In this document: positions 53,509-62,266 of the stretch, piece by piece
Numbering within the stretch: the first letter of the stretch is position 1
Layout: each line of letters starts with the position of its first letter
Assembly (NCBI RefSeq): GCF_019263585.2
Contig: NZ_JADQDF010000001.1
Coordinates: 6,516,501 to 6,580,500 of the forward strand
Source of the DNA: Pseudonocardia oceani
GTDB taxonomy: Bacteria; Actinomycetota; Actinomycetes; Mycobacteriales; Pseudonocardiaceae
DNA: 64,000 bases
Reading direction: 5' to 3'
The notes under the pieces: generated by a model
What the model saw: only the letters and a program-made list of their open reading frames with translations
What the model was told of the DNA's origin: nothing
Database searches by the model: none
Translations under genes and position numbers: made by a program

Positions 53509-55066
53509 TCAGCGGCGCGTCCCCCCACGCCGCGTCCCGCAGCACGAACTTCTGGATCTTTCCCGTCGACGTCTTGGGCAGCTCGCCGAACGTCACCGAC
53601 TTCGGCGCCTTGAACCGCGCCAGCCGCTCCCGCACGTGCTCGATGATCTCCGCCTCGGTCGCGCTCGCCCCCTCCTTCAGCGTCACGTAGGCCGCGGCGA
53701 CCTCGCCCCACCGCTCGTCGGGCACCGCGATCACGGCCGCCTCCAGCACCGCCGGGTGGTCGGCGATCGCCTGCTCCACCTCGACCGACGCGATGTTCTC
53801 GCCGCCGGAGATGATCACGTCCTTGCTGCGGTCGCGCAGCTCCACGTAGCCGTCGGGGTGCAGGACGCCCAGGTCGCCGGTGCGGAACCAGCCGTCGGGC
53901 ACCGCCTCCGCAGTGGCCTCGGCGTCGATCCCGCCGTCGGCGGCGAGGTAGCCGAGCATGACGTTGTTGCCGCGCAGCGCGATCTCCCCGACCGTCCCGC
54001 CGTCCTGCGGGACGTCGGCGCCGTCCTCGGTGACCACGCGGACCGCGCAGGAGATCATGTTGCCGACGCCCTGGCGCGCCTTGCGCCGCGCCTGCTCGGC
54101 CGCGTCGAGGGCGTTCCACTCCGGGCGCCAGTCGCAGATCATCACCGGGCCGAACGTCTCGGTGAGCCCGTAGAGGTGCGTGACGTCGAACCCGAGCTCG
54201 CTCATCCGGCGCAGGATCGCCGGGCTCGGCGGCGCGCCGCCCGTGGCGATCTTCACCGGCGGCCCGTCGAGCGGGGCGGCCTCGTGGGCGTAGGCCAGCA
54301 TCGACAGCACCGTCGGCGCGCCGTTGAGGTGCGTCACGCCCTCCTCGCGGATCAGGCGCCACACCTCCGGCGGGTCGACCTTGGGCAGGCAGACGTGCGT
54401 GCCGCCCGCCGCGGTGACGGCCCACGGGAAGCACCAGCCGTTGCAGTGGAACATGGGCAGCGTCCACAGGTGCACGGCGCTCGGCGTCAGCCCGGTGTGC
54501 CCGACCATGGCCAGGGCCTGCAGGTAGGCGCCCCGGTGGTGGTACATCACGCCCTTCGGGCGCCCGGTCGTGCCGGAGGTGTAGTTGATCGAGAGCAGGC
54601 CGCGCTCGTCGTCGACGGCCACCGCCGACGGGGTGGCACCGGCCAGCAGCGCCTCGTACTCCTCGCCCGCGCGGATCCGGCGCGGCGGCGCGTCGAGGCG
54701 ACCGAGGGCGTCGTCGACGAGGGCGTCGAACGACGGGTCGTGCACCAGCACCGACGCCCGCGAGTGCTCCAGGATGTAGGCCACCTCGCCGGCCGAGAGC
54801 CGGGTGTTCACCGCGACGAGCGGGACGCCCGCCCACGGCACGCCGAAGTTGGCCTCGAGCAGCACGTGGGTGTTGGGCGCGAGCACCGCGACCGGCCGCC
54901 CGTCGGCGATCGCGGCCAGGCCGCCCGCCAGGCGCCGGCAGCGCTCGTGCAGCTCGGTGTAGGTCCAGCGCCGGTCGCCGTCGACGACGGCGGTGCGGTC
55001 GCCGTGGGCCGCGGCGGCGCGGTCGAGGAAGGACACCGGGGTCATCGCTTCGAAGGAGTGCTCCAC
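53501..55066 (-). CDS. Acyl-CoA synthetase (medium/long-chain AMP-dependent ligase)
   Basis: A 521-residue ANL-family enzyme: AMP-binding NYTSGTTGRPKGVMYHH, THLYGLTETFGP, WFRTGDLGVLHPDGY and the catalytic Lys in KTSTGKIQKF near the C-terminus. It activates a fatty or aromatic acid to its CoA thioester. GTG 55066 is 7 bases after TAGGTT (55074-55079). It overlaps the convergent PLP-enzyme gene by 8 bp. Confidence 0.92.
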   Translation of the reverse strand: MEHSFEAMTPVSFLDRAAAAHGDRTAVVDGDRRWTYTELHERCRRLAGGLAAIADGRPVAVLAPNTHVLLEANFGVPWAGVPLVAVNTRLSAGEVAYILEHSRASVLVHDPSFDALVDDALGRLDAPPRRIRAGEEYEALLAGATPSAVAVDDERGLLSINYTSGTTGRPKGVMYHHRGAYLQALAMVGHTGLTPSAVHLWTLPMFHCNGWCFPWAVTAAGGTHVCLPKVDPPEVWRLIREEGVTHLNGAPTVLSMLAYAHEAAPLDGPPVKIATGGAPPSPAILRRMSELGFDVTHLYGLTETFGPVMICDWRPEWNALDAAEQARRKARQGVGNMISCAVRVVTEDGADVPQDGGTVGEIALRGNNVMLGYLAADGGIDAEATAEAVPDGWFRTGDLGVLHPDGYVELRDRSKDVIISGGENIASVEVEQAIADHPAVLEAAVIAVPDERWGEVAAAYVTLKEGASATEAEIIEHVRERLARFKAPKSVTFGELPKTSTGKIQKFVLRDAAWGDAPLIS

Positions 55067-55138
55067 GATCTCGAACCTAGGCGATGAGTCGCGCGCGGTG
55101 AGCGGGTCTGATGTGCGTCACGACGTCGAACGGGAACG

Positions 55139-55804
55139 GTGGTGGGCCGGATGGTCGAGCAGGTGCTGGAGACCGGGGAGATCGCGGCGGCGGTCGGGCG
55201 GGAGCGGCGCGGGTTCGCCGACTGGCTCGACGGGCTGGGCGGGGACGACTGGGACGCGCGGTCGCTGTGCACGGCGTGGACGGTGCGCGAGGTCGTCGCC
55301 CACCTGACCTGGACGACGCGGGCGAGCATTCCGGTCCTGCTGCGCGCCGCGATCCGGGCGCGCGGCAGCTTCGACCGGATGGAGATCGACCTCGCGCGCA
55401 CCCGCGCGGCCCGGTTCACCCCCGCCGAGCTGGTCGGGCAGCTGCGCGAGAGCGCGGCGTCGTCGCGCCGGTTCCCCGGCAGCACCCCGATGGATCCGCT
55501 GATGGACCTGGTGATCCACGGCCAGGACGTCGCCCGGCCGCTGGGGCGCCCGCGGGAGGTGCGGACGGAGGTGGCGCTGCCCTCCCTCGTCTACGTCGCG
55601 GCGAACAGGTTCCTGGGCGGGCCGAAGCGGGTGGCGGGGCTGGAGCTGGTCGCGACGGACGCGGAGTGGTCGGGCGGCGAGGGACCCGCGGTGCACGGCA
55701 CCGTCGTCGACCTGCTGCTCGCGGCGAGCGGGCGCCCCGCCGCACTGCCGCACCTGTCCGGGCCCGGCGTGGAGGTGCTCGCCGGGCGGCTCGCCACCGC
55801 CTGA
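55139..55804 (+). CDS. Maleylpyruvate isomerase/DinB-fold mycothiol-type protein
   Basis: A 221-residue four-helix DinB-like protein of the TIGR03083 group: LCTAWTVREVVAHLTWTTR with a metal-binding His, and DLVIHGQDVARPLG with the second His and an Asp. Related enzymes use mycothiol, but the substrate is unknown. ATG 55151 is an alternative start. Confidence 0.87.
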   Translation: MVGRMVEQVLETGEIAAAVGRERRGFADWLDGLGGDDWDARSLCTAWTVREVVAHLTWTTRASIPVLLRAAIRARGSFDRMEIDLARTRAARFTPAELVGQLRESAASSRRFPGSTPMDPLMDLVIHGQDVARPLGRPREVRTEVALPSLVYVAANRFLGGPKRVAGLELVATDAEWSGGEGPAVHGTVVDLLLAASGRPAALPHLSGPGVEVLAGRLATA

Positions 55805-55826
55805 GCGGTGTGGCAGCGTGCGGGGC

Positions 55827-57113
55827 ATGGCATGGGACTTCTGCACGGAACCGGAGTTCGAGGCGCAGCTGGAGTGGATGCGGGGGTTCGTCCGCGACGA
55901 GATCATCCCGCTCGAGGTGCTCGATCTCGACCGGCCCGCGTACGACCGCATCACCGCCCCCCTCAAGGAGCGCGTCAAGGAGCGCGGGCTGTGGGCCGCG
56001 CACCTGCCGCCCGAGCTGGGCGGCGGTGGGTTCGGGCAGGTCCGGCTGGGCCTGATGCACGAGATCCTGGGCCAGTGCCGCTACGCGCCGGGCATCTTCG
56101 GCAACCAGGCGCCCGACTCGGGCAACGCCGAGCTGCTCGCGATCGGCGGTTCGCCCGAGCAGAAGGAGCGGTGGATGTTCCCGCTGCTGCGCGGCGAGCT
56201 GCGCAGCTGCTTCTCCATGACGGAGCCGGGCGCGGGCGCCGACCCGACGCTGCTGTCCACGCGCGCGGTGCTCGACGGCGACGACTACGTCATCGACGGC
56301 CACAAGTGGTTCAGCTCCAATGCCTCGCAGGCCGACTTCCTCATCGTCATGTGCGTGACCGATCCCGACGTCTCGCCGTACCAGGGCTCGTCGATGATCA
56401 TCGTGCCGACCGACACCCCCGGCGTCACGATCCTTCGCGACATCCCGGTGATGGACCACCCCACGCACTCCCCCGCGCTCTACGGCGGGCACGCCGAGGT
56501 GCTCTACGAGGGCGTGCGGGTGCCCAAGGAGAACCTGGTCGGCAACCCCGGCGACGGCTTCCGCCTCGCCCAGCAGCGCCTGGGCCCGGGCCGCATCCAC
56601 CACGCGATGCGCTGGCTCGGGCAGTCGCGGCGGGCGTTCGACATGCTGTGCGAGCGCGCGGTCAGCCGCCACACCCACGGCTCGGTGCTCGCCGACAAGC
56701 AGATGGTGCAGGACTGGGTCGCCACCAGCGCCGCGGAGATGCAGGCCGCGCGCCTGATGACCCTGCACGCGGCGTGGACGATGGACCAGGTCGGCGCGTC
56801 CAACGCCCGCCTGGAGATCGGGATGATCAAGTACTGGGGCGCCAAGGTGCTCCACGACGTGATCGACCGGGCCATCCAGGTGCACGGCTCGCTCGGCTTC
56901 TCCGGCGACCTCCCGCTTGAGGAGATGTACCGCGCCGCCCGCGCCGCCCGCATCTACGACGGCCCCGACGAGGTGCACAAGGCCACGGTCGCCAAGCGCA
57001 TCCTGCGCGGCTACACCCCGACCGACGTGCCCACCGAGCACGTGCCGACGCGCGCGAAGGCCGCGCGGGAGCGGTTCGCGGAGCACCTGGACGCGGTGAC
57101 GGCCAACCTCTGA
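55827..57113 (+). CDS. Acyl-CoA dehydrogenase
   Basis: A 428-residue flavoenzyme: FSMTEPGAGADPTLL and the FAD block GHKWFSSNASQADF, RIHHAMRWLGQSRRAFDM, and C-terminal QVHGSLGFSGDLPLEEMYR. The catalytic base position of this FadE-like group is in the C-terminal domain. ATG 55827 is 7 bases after CAGCGT (55814-55819); GTG 55818 is an alternative. It ends at a strong palindromic terminator. Confidence 0.93.
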   Translation: MAWDFCTEPEFEAQLEWMRGFVRDEIIPLEVLDLDRPAYDRITAPLKERVKERGLWAAHLPPELGGGGFGQVRLGLMHEILGQCRYAPGIFGNQAPDSGNAELLAIGGSPEQKERWMFPLLRGELRSCFSMTEPGAGADPTLLSTRAVLDGDDYVIDGHKWFSSNASQADFLIVMCVTDPDVSPYQGSSMIIVPTDTPGVTILRDIPVMDHPTHSPALYGGHAEVLYEGVRVPKENLVGNPGDGFRLAQQRLGPGRIHHAMRWLGQSRRAFDMLCERAVSRHTHGSVLADKQMVQDWVATSAAEMQAARLMTLHAAWTMDQVGASNARLEIGMIKYWGAKVLHDVIDRAIQVHGSLGFSGDLPLEEMYRAARAARIYDGPDEVHKATVAKRILRGYTPTDVPTEHVPTRAKAARERFAEHLDAVTANL

Positions 57114-57138
57114 CGCGCGGACCCGACTTCCGGTGCGC

Positions 57139-57185
57139 GCGAACGGCACTCTCGCCCAGCTGAGTTGGGCGAGAGTGCCGTTCGC
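57139..57185. terminator. Perfect palindromic bidirectional terminator
   Basis: Arms of 20 bases (57139-57158 and 57166-57185) pair perfectly around a 7-base loop. It sits between the convergent acyl-CoA dehydrogenase gene and the small membrane-protein gene at 57200. Confidence 0.8.
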
Positions 57186-57199
57186 TCAGGGGGCTGGAG

Positions 57200-57364
57200 C
57201 TACGAGCGGGCCGTCGCGCCCGCCTGCGCGGCCTTCTCGTGCAGGCGGGTGCGGATCTCGTCGGGCGTGTAGGCCCGCCGCTGCCGCTCGGCCCGGGCCG
57301 TGACCACGCCCGTCGCGGCGACGCCCGCCAGCCCGGCGAGCCCGATCACCTTCCACCAGCGCAT
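57200..57364 (-). CDS. Small actinobacterial membrane protein
   Basis: A 54-residue protein with one membrane segment (MRWWKVIGLAGLAGVAATG, residues 1-22) and a basic, helical tail containing YTPDEIRTRLHEKAA. ATG 57364 is 6 bases after TACGGT (57371-57376). It is divergent from the permuted NlpC/P60-like gene. Function unknown. Confidence 0.75.
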   Translation of the reverse strand: MRWWKVIGLAGLAGVAATGVVTARAERQRRAYTPDEIRTRLHEKAAQAGATARS

Positions 57365-57369
57365 CTCGC

Positions 57370-57376
57370 TACCGTA
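57370..57376. promoter_or_regulatory. Symmetrical bidirectional -10 element
   Basis: The 7-base TACCGTA contains TACCGT on the plus strand and TACGGT on the minus strand. Each is six bases from a start codon (57382 plus, 57364 minus), so one element can launch two leaderless divergent transcripts. Confidence 0.6.
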
Positions 57377-57381
57377 CCGGC

Positions 57382-58170
57382 GTGCCGCCACCTCGATCGG
57401 GCAAGACGGTCATCAGCCTCGACCGGGCCTGCGAGCTGGCCCGCACCGGGGACATCTGGGTGTTCCGCGGCAGCAGCGGGGCCGACCGCGCCATCCGCGG
57501 CCTCACGAACTCCCCGGTCAACCACGTCGGCATGGCGGTGGTGGTCGACGACCTGCCGCCGATGATGTGGCACGCCGAGCTCGGTCGCTCGCTGCTCGAC
57601 CTGTGGACGGGCACCCACCAGCGCGGCGTGCAGCTGCACGACATGCGCGACGCCGTGCTGCAGTGGGGCCACCGCTACGGCCAGCGCGCGTGGCTGCGCC
57701 AGCTGGAGGGCCCGCTCGGCCCGGCGGAGGAGGACGGCGCGCTGCGGGCCGTCGCGCGCCTGGACGGCACCCCGTTCCCCTCGACGGCCCGGCTCACCGG
57801 CCGCTGGCTGTGGGGGCGGACACCGCAGCTCCCGTGGCCGCAGCTCCCGTGGCACAGCGGCACCGCCGACGGGGACGCCGAGCCCGTCGGCCTGGAGACC
57901 GCCTACTGCGCCGAGGTCGTCGCCCTCACCTACGAGGAGATGGATCTGCTGCCGCGCCACCGCCGGCCCAACTGGTACGACCCGGGCCGCTTCTGGAGCG
58001 GCGACGACCTGGAGCTGCGGGCGGGCTTCCGGCTCGGCGGCGAGATCGAGGTGGCCCTGCCGCCCGCGCCCGGGATCGTCCCGGCGCCGCTGGAGACCGC
58101 ACCACGGCCCGGCTGGCGCCGCGCGCTCGACCGGATCACGCCGGGTGCTCTCACGGCGGGTCGCCGGTGA
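57382..58170 (+). CDS. Permuted NlpC/P60 (YiiX-like) protein
   Basis: A 262-residue protein. The circularly permuted papain-fold signs are a His in SPVNHVGMAVVV near residue 46 and a Cys in TAYCAEVVAL near residue 176, with GDIWVFRGSSGADRAIR at the start. Such proteins may be peptidases, amidases or acyltransferases; no signal peptide is seen, so it is probably cytoplasmic. Start is leaderless. The end overlaps the convergent MarR gene by 20 bp. Confidence 0.7.
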   Translation: MPPPRSGKTVISLDRACELARTGDIWVFRGSSGADRAIRGLTNSPVNHVGMAVVVDDLPPMMWHAELGRSLLDLWTGTHQRGVQLHDMRDAVLQWGHRYGQRAWLRQLEGPLGPAEEDGALRAVARLDGTPFPSTARLTGRWLWGRTPQLPWPQLPWHSGTADGDAEPVGLETAYCAEVVALTYEEMDLLPRHRRPNWYDPGRFWSGDDLELRAGFRLGGEIEVALPPAPGIVPAPLETAPRPGWRRALDRITPGALTAGRR

Positions 58171-58618
58171 CCGCCTGCCGGTAGTCCCGCACCATCTCCG
58201 TGGCGTCGCCGAGGAACCGGCGGGCCGCGGCGAGCTCGGCGGCGTCGTACCCGGCGAGCAGCGCCTCCATCCGGGAGCCGAGCGGCCCGAAGAACGCCGA
58301 CGCGACCTGGTCGGCCGCGGCGCCGAAGTGCAGCGTGACGCGGCGGCGGTCGCGGTCGTCACGGGCGCGGCGGACGTGGTCGGCCCGCTCCAGCCGGTCG
58401 ACGACGGCCGTCGTGGCGCCCGAGGACAGGCCCAGGTGGCGCCCGAGCCGGCCCGGCGTCAGGGGGTCGCCCGCGCGGTCGGCCTGCATGACGGCGAGCA
58501 GCGCCGCGAGGTCGGTGGCGTGCAGGGCGTGCCGCTCCGCGAAGACCTGCGAGAGCCGTTCGGCCTCCCCCGCGTACGCCTGCAGCAGGCGCACCAACTC
58601 GTCTCGATCCGCGTTCAC
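58151..58618 (-). CDS. MarR-family transcriptional regulator
   Basis: A 155-residue winged-helix repressor: RHALHATDLAALLAVMQADRAG, LGRHLGLSSGATTAVVDRLE (recognition helix) and RDDRDRRRVTLHF (wing). GTG 58618 is 6 bases after TATCGT (58625-58630). A dyad at 58638-58654 could be its own operator. Target genes are unknown. Confidence 0.9.
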   Translation of the reverse strand: MNADRDELVRLLQAYAGEAERLSQVFAERHALHATDLAALLAVMQADRAGDPLTPGRLGRHLGLSSGATTAVVDRLERADHVRRARDDRDRRRVTLHFGAAADQVASAFFGPLGSRMEALLAGYDAAELAAARRFLGDATEMVRDYRQAVTGDPP

Positions 58619-58637
58619 CCCTGGACGATAGCAGGCA

Positions 58638-58654
58638 TCTCGATGGTCAAGAGA
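58638..58654. promoter_or_regulatory. Dyad upstream of marR
   Basis: TCTC (58638-58641), nine bases, then GAGA (58651-58654); within it CTCGAT...CAAGAG is an imperfect palindrome. The position just upstream of the marR -10 suits autorepression. Short, so uncertain. Confidence 0.35.
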
Positions 58655-58765
58655 ACGTCAATTCCGGTGCACCGGACGGGAAATGGGACCCGGATCGACA
58701 ATGGGGCAGCACGTCGTTTATCGTGGCCGCAGAACAATTGGGCACCCCCGGAGAAAGGCACGTGC

Positions 58766-59107
58766 GTGGCGAAGCACACCACCGTTACCCTGGTCGACGA
58801 CATCGACGGTTCCGAGGCCGACGAGTCGGTCGAGTTCGCGATCGACGGGAAGTCCTACGAGATCGACCTCTCCACCGCCAATAGTGCCCGTTTGCGTGAT
58901 GCCCTCGCCCCGTTCGTCGCCGCCGCCCGCCGGGCCGGTGGGCGGCGCAGTTCCGCGGGTTCCGCCACGTCGGCGCCGTCGCGGCCGAGCACCGACCGCG
59001 AGCAGAACCAGGCCATTCGTGAATGGGCCGTCGCGCAGGGCATGAAGATCTCCGAGCGCGGGCGCATCCCGTCCAACGTGCTCGAGGCCTACCACCAGAA
59101 CCACTGA
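58766..59107 (+). CDS. lsr2: Lsr2-family nucleoid-associated protein
   Basis: A 113-residue H-NS-like silencer. N-terminal dimerisation region TTVTLVDDIDGSEADESVEF, a basic linker, and the C-terminal AT-hook-like RGR in SERGRIPSNVLEAYHQNH. Lsr2 binds AT-rich or foreign DNA. GTG 58766 has AAAGG at 7-base spacing. Transcribed divergently from marR and ends 10 bases from a convergent GNAT gene. Confidence 0.93.
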   Translation: MAKHTTVTLVDDIDGSEADESVEFAIDGKSYEIDLSTANSARLRDALAPFVAAARRAGGRRSSAGSATSAPSRPSTDREQNQAIREWAVAQGMKISERGRIPSNVLEAYHQNH

Positions 59108-59116
59108 CCGCCTCGT

Positions 59117-59656
59117 TCAGGGGGCCGTCCGCCGCCACACCACGTCCTCGCCCGCCTCACCGGAGGTGCGTTCCTCCTGGGGCGGGCGACGGGCCACCTC
59201 GGTGAATCCGAGCCTCCGCGGAACGGCGCCACTGCGCGCATTCGCCACGTCGTGCACGATCTCGACCCGATCCGCACCGATCCGGAACGCCTCGGCCGTG
59301 AGTGCGGCCGCCGCGGCGGTCACGTATCCGTTCCCCGTGTGCGCGGGGTGCAACCAGTAACCGATCTCCATACCGCCGGGGCCGATCCGGTCGCTCATTC
59401 CGCAGGCGCCCACGAGGGTGCCGTCGGGGAGGCGGATCGCGTAGCCGTAGCCGCGGCGCTCGGCCCACTCGACCTGCACCTGCTCGATGTGGTGGCGCGC
59501 GTCGGCGTCGGAGTAGCCGTGCGCGGCCCAGGCCATCCACGGCGCGAGGTGGGTGAGCGACTCCGCGGCGGTCCGGTAGAGCTCGTCGACCTCCTCGGGT
59601 GCCCACCGGCGCAGCGTCACCGGTCCGGCGGGCAGTTCCTCGCGCGCGGCGTCCAC
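59117..59656 (-). CDS. RimJ/RimL-type GNAT acetyltransferase
   Basis: About 179 residues: VTLRRWAPEEVDELY start, GMEIGYWLHPAHTGNGYVTAAAAAL with the acyl-CoA loop and central strand, and VPRRLGFTEVARR near the end. RimJ/L-type enzymes acetylate N-termini or small amines; substrate unknown. GTG 59656 is 6 bases after a CACGAT hexamer; GTG 59671 is an alternative. Confidence 0.87.
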   Translation of the reverse strand: MDAAREELPAGPVTLRRWAPEEVDELYRTAAESLTHLAPWMAWAAHGYSDADARHHIEQVQVEWAERRGYGYAIRLPDGTLVGACGMSDRIGPGGMEIGYWLHPAHTGNGYVTAAAAALTAEAFRIGADRVEIVHDVANARSGAVPRRLGFTEVARRPPQEERTSGEAGEDVVWRRTAP

Positions 59657-59693
59657 GCGGCCATCGTGCACCCTCTGTCAGTGCCGGGGGCGC

Positions 59694-60995
59694 TCACCAG
59701 ACCGTCAGCAGCAGGTGGTTCACCGCGAGCGCGAGCCCGGCCTGCGCGGCGAGCCAGGCCCGCGCGTGCGGCAGGCGCGCGCTGGCGACCACCAGCCACA
59801 CCCCGAACGGCAGCCAGATCCGCTCGACCTCGGCCTTGCTCAGCCCGGACAGGTCGGCCAGCAGGACCGCCGCGGCGGCCGCGAGCACGAGCCGGAGGGC
59901 GGGGCGCGGGAGGTCGAGGCGGCGCAGGCCCGCCACCACCGCGGGACCGAGCGCGAGCGCCAGCGCGGCGAGGTTGGCCCAGACGAAGTAGGCGTAGGGC
60001 CGCGTGGCCGCGACGCTCAGCGCGTAGATCACCTGCACGCGCGCGAAGCCGTCGAACCACCAGAACCCCGCGAGGGTGAACGCGGCGACGACGAGCGCCA
60101 CCCCGGCCGCGGCGGCGAGCCCCGCGCGCCACGACCTCGTCACACCGAGCACCGCCAGCGGCACCAGCCCGCCGAGCACGAGGCCGTAGGACAGGTAGAG
60201 GCAGGACCCGAGCAGCACTCCCCCGACGAGCGACGGGAGCAGCCGCCGCCCGGCCGCGCCGACCGCCAGCAGCGCCACACCCCACGCCAGCACGGCGGCG
60301 AACATCCCGTCGGCGGACACGCCCACCCACACCGCGCCGGGGAACAGCACCCCGAACGGCAGCGCGGCCCGGGCCGTCCCCTCGGCCCCCAGCGCGCGCA
60401 GCGCGACCGCCACCGCCACGCACGCCGACGCCCCGACCAGCATCGTCACCACGCCCGACGCCCCGCCGCCGCCCAGGCCGGCGCGGTCGAGCAGGACGTA
60501 GAACAGCAGGACTCCGGGCGGGTGCGCGCCGACGTGGGTGACCCACGCGTCCGCCCCGGGGAGGATGAAACCGGTGAAGGTGCGCAGCGTCGCCGGCACG
60601 TCGGTGACGCGCGGGACGTCCCACAGGTACTCCTGGTCGCTCGTGAGGCGCTCGACGACGCCGCGCGTCCAGCCGTCGACCAGGGCCAGCGACACCGTCC
60701 ACAGCGCCGACGCCGCGTAGGCCGCGAGCAGCAGCGGCCGCCACGCCAGGCGCCGCGCGAGGTCCGGGCCCTGCAGCACCACCGCCACGGCGACGACGAG
60801 CGCCACCGGCGTCCCCGGGCCCGCGTGCGGCAGGTACACCGCCAGCAGCGGCGGCAGGCCGAGGAAGATGTCGGTGCCGCCGGCCTTGAGCGCCTCGCCG
60901 ACCACGTGCGCGGCGACGACGAGCCCCACCGCCGTGGCGACGACCAACAGGTCCCACCGGGTGCCGGTACGGCGGACCGGCGTCGTCACGTCCAC
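59694..60995 (-). CDS. GT-C-fold-like polytopic membrane protein
   Basis: A 433-residue protein with about eleven hydrophobic segments. WVTHVGAHPPGVLLFY resembles the GHPPG-like loop of GT-C mannosyl/arabinosyltransferase families, and an acidic loop (WTRGVVERLTSDQEYLW) precedes it. A lipid-linked sugar transferase is likely but unproven. GTG 60995 is 6 bases after GATCAT. Confidence 0.7.
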   Translation of the reverse strand: MDVTTPVRRTGTRWDLLVVATAVGLVVAAHVVGEALKAGGTDIFLGLPPLLAVYLPHAGPGTPVALVVAVAVVLQGPDLARRLAWRPLLLAAYAASALWTVSLALVDGWTRGVVERLTSDQEYLWDVPRVTDVPATLRTFTGFILPGADAWVTHVGAHPPGVLLFYVLLDRAGLGGGGASGVVTMLVGASACVAVAVALRALGAEGTARAALPFGVLFPGAVWVGVSADGMFAAVLAWGVALLAVGAAGRRLLPSLVGGVLLGSCLYLSYGLVLGGLVPLAVLGVTRSWRAGLAAAAGVALVVAAFTLAGFWWFDGFARVQVIYALSVAATRPYAYFVWANLAALALALGPAVVAGLRRLDLPRPALRLVLAAAAAVLLADLSGLSKAEVERIWLPFGVWLVVASARLPHARAWLAAQAGLALAVNHLLLTVW

Positions 60996-61011
60996 CGGCC
61001 CATGATCGCGG

Positions 61012-62166
61012 TCACGTCCGGGCGTACGCCCGCCGCCCCACCGCCGACAGGACCGCGACCGGCACCGCGGCCGCCACCGCCAGACCGAAGACCAGCGGGT
61101 ACGCCCCCGCCTCGGCCAGCGGGGCGAACAGCGCGGTACCGGCCGCGCTGCCCAGGAACAGCGACGCCGCGAACAGCGCCACCGCCGACGCCCGCTCGGC
61201 CGGGACGACCTCGGTGACCCAGGTCTGCAGCGTCGAGTGCAGGAACGCCCACGCGCCGCCGACCAGCACGCCCGCGACCGTGATCGTCACCAGGTTCAGC
61301 GCCACCCACGGCACGATCCAGGCGGCGACGAGGAACATGCCGCCGACCGCCGCGAGCCCGGCCGGGGGCACCCGCCCGACCAGCCGGCGCACCAGCCGCG
61401 ACCAGACCAGCGCGCCCACCCCGTACCCGGCCGCGACCAGGCCGGCGACGGTCGCGCTCGTGCCGAGCGACTGCGCGGCGGGCGCGAGGTAGGTCAGCAC
61501 GCCGAGCACGACGATCCCCTCGGCGAACGCCAGCGCCAGCACCGCGAGCGCCCACGGCGTCCGCAGCACCCCGCGCAGCGACTGCCACGGGTTGCCGGCC
61601 GTGGGCTCGCGGTCGGGCTCGGGCAGCCGGGCCAGCGCGAACCACAGCACCACCGCGGCGGCCGCCGTCGCCGCGGGCACGGCGCGCCAGCCGACGAGGT
61701 CGGCGAGCAGGCCCGCACCCGCCGTCGCCGCGGCCACGCCCAGCGAGGACGCGGCCAGCACGTCCGACAGCGGGCGCTGACGCACCGCGGCGGGCCAGGC
61801 GTCGCCGACGTAGACCAACGTCGAGGGGATCAGCGCGGCGAAGCTGCCCCCGGCCACCGCGCGCGTGATGCCCAGCGTCAGCAGGTCGGGGGCCAGGACC
61901 GACCCGACGCCGCCCAGTGCCGCGCCGATCAGCGCGATCCGCATGACCCGCACGCGCCCGATCCGGTCGCTGACCAGCCCCCACACCGGCTGCATGAGGC
62001 CGTAGGCGAGGAAGTAGACGCTGGCGACCGTGGCCACGGCGGCCAGCGACGCCCCCAGGTCCATTGAGATGACGACGAGCAGCGGGGCGATCGCGAAGCG
62101 GTCGCAGGTGCTGGTGAGGGCGGCGGCCTGGAGCAGGCGCAGCCGTCGGTCGAGGCCCGTGGTCAC
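61012..62166 (-). CDS. MFS transporter
   Basis: A 384-residue transporter with twelve likely membrane segments and motif A as GLVSDRIGRVRVMR. DRFAIAPLLVVI is at the start. Substrate unknown. GTG 62166 has an excellent ribosome site (GGAGGAGGG, 7-base spacing). It is divergent from the next acyl-CoA synthetase gene. Confidence 0.88.
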   Translation of the reverse strand: MTTGLDRRLRLLQAAALTSTCDRFAIAPLLVVISMDLGASLAAVATVASVYFLAYGLMQPVWGLVSDRIGRVRVMRIALIGAALGGVGSVLAPDLLTLGITRAVAGGSFAALIPSTLVYVGDAWPAAVRQRPLSDVLAASSLGVAAATAGAGLLADLVGWRAVPAATAAAAVVLWFALARLPEPDREPTAGNPWQSLRGVLRTPWALAVLALAFAEGIVVLGVLTYLAPAAQSLGTSATVAGLVAAGYGVGALVWSRLVRRLVGRVPPAGLAAVGGMFLVAAWIVPWVALNLVTITVAGVLVGGAWAFLHSTLQTWVTEVVPAERASAVALFAASLFLGSAAGTALFAPLAEAGAYPLVFGLAVAAAVPVAVLSAVGRRAYART

Positions 62167-62266
62167 CGCCCGACCCTCCTCCGCGGCCCCCCACGCCGCC
62201 CGCCCGGGCCCCGTGACGGACGCCACCCCCTTGCCGCCGCGGCGGGCCGGGGCCAGTGTGGAGGGC

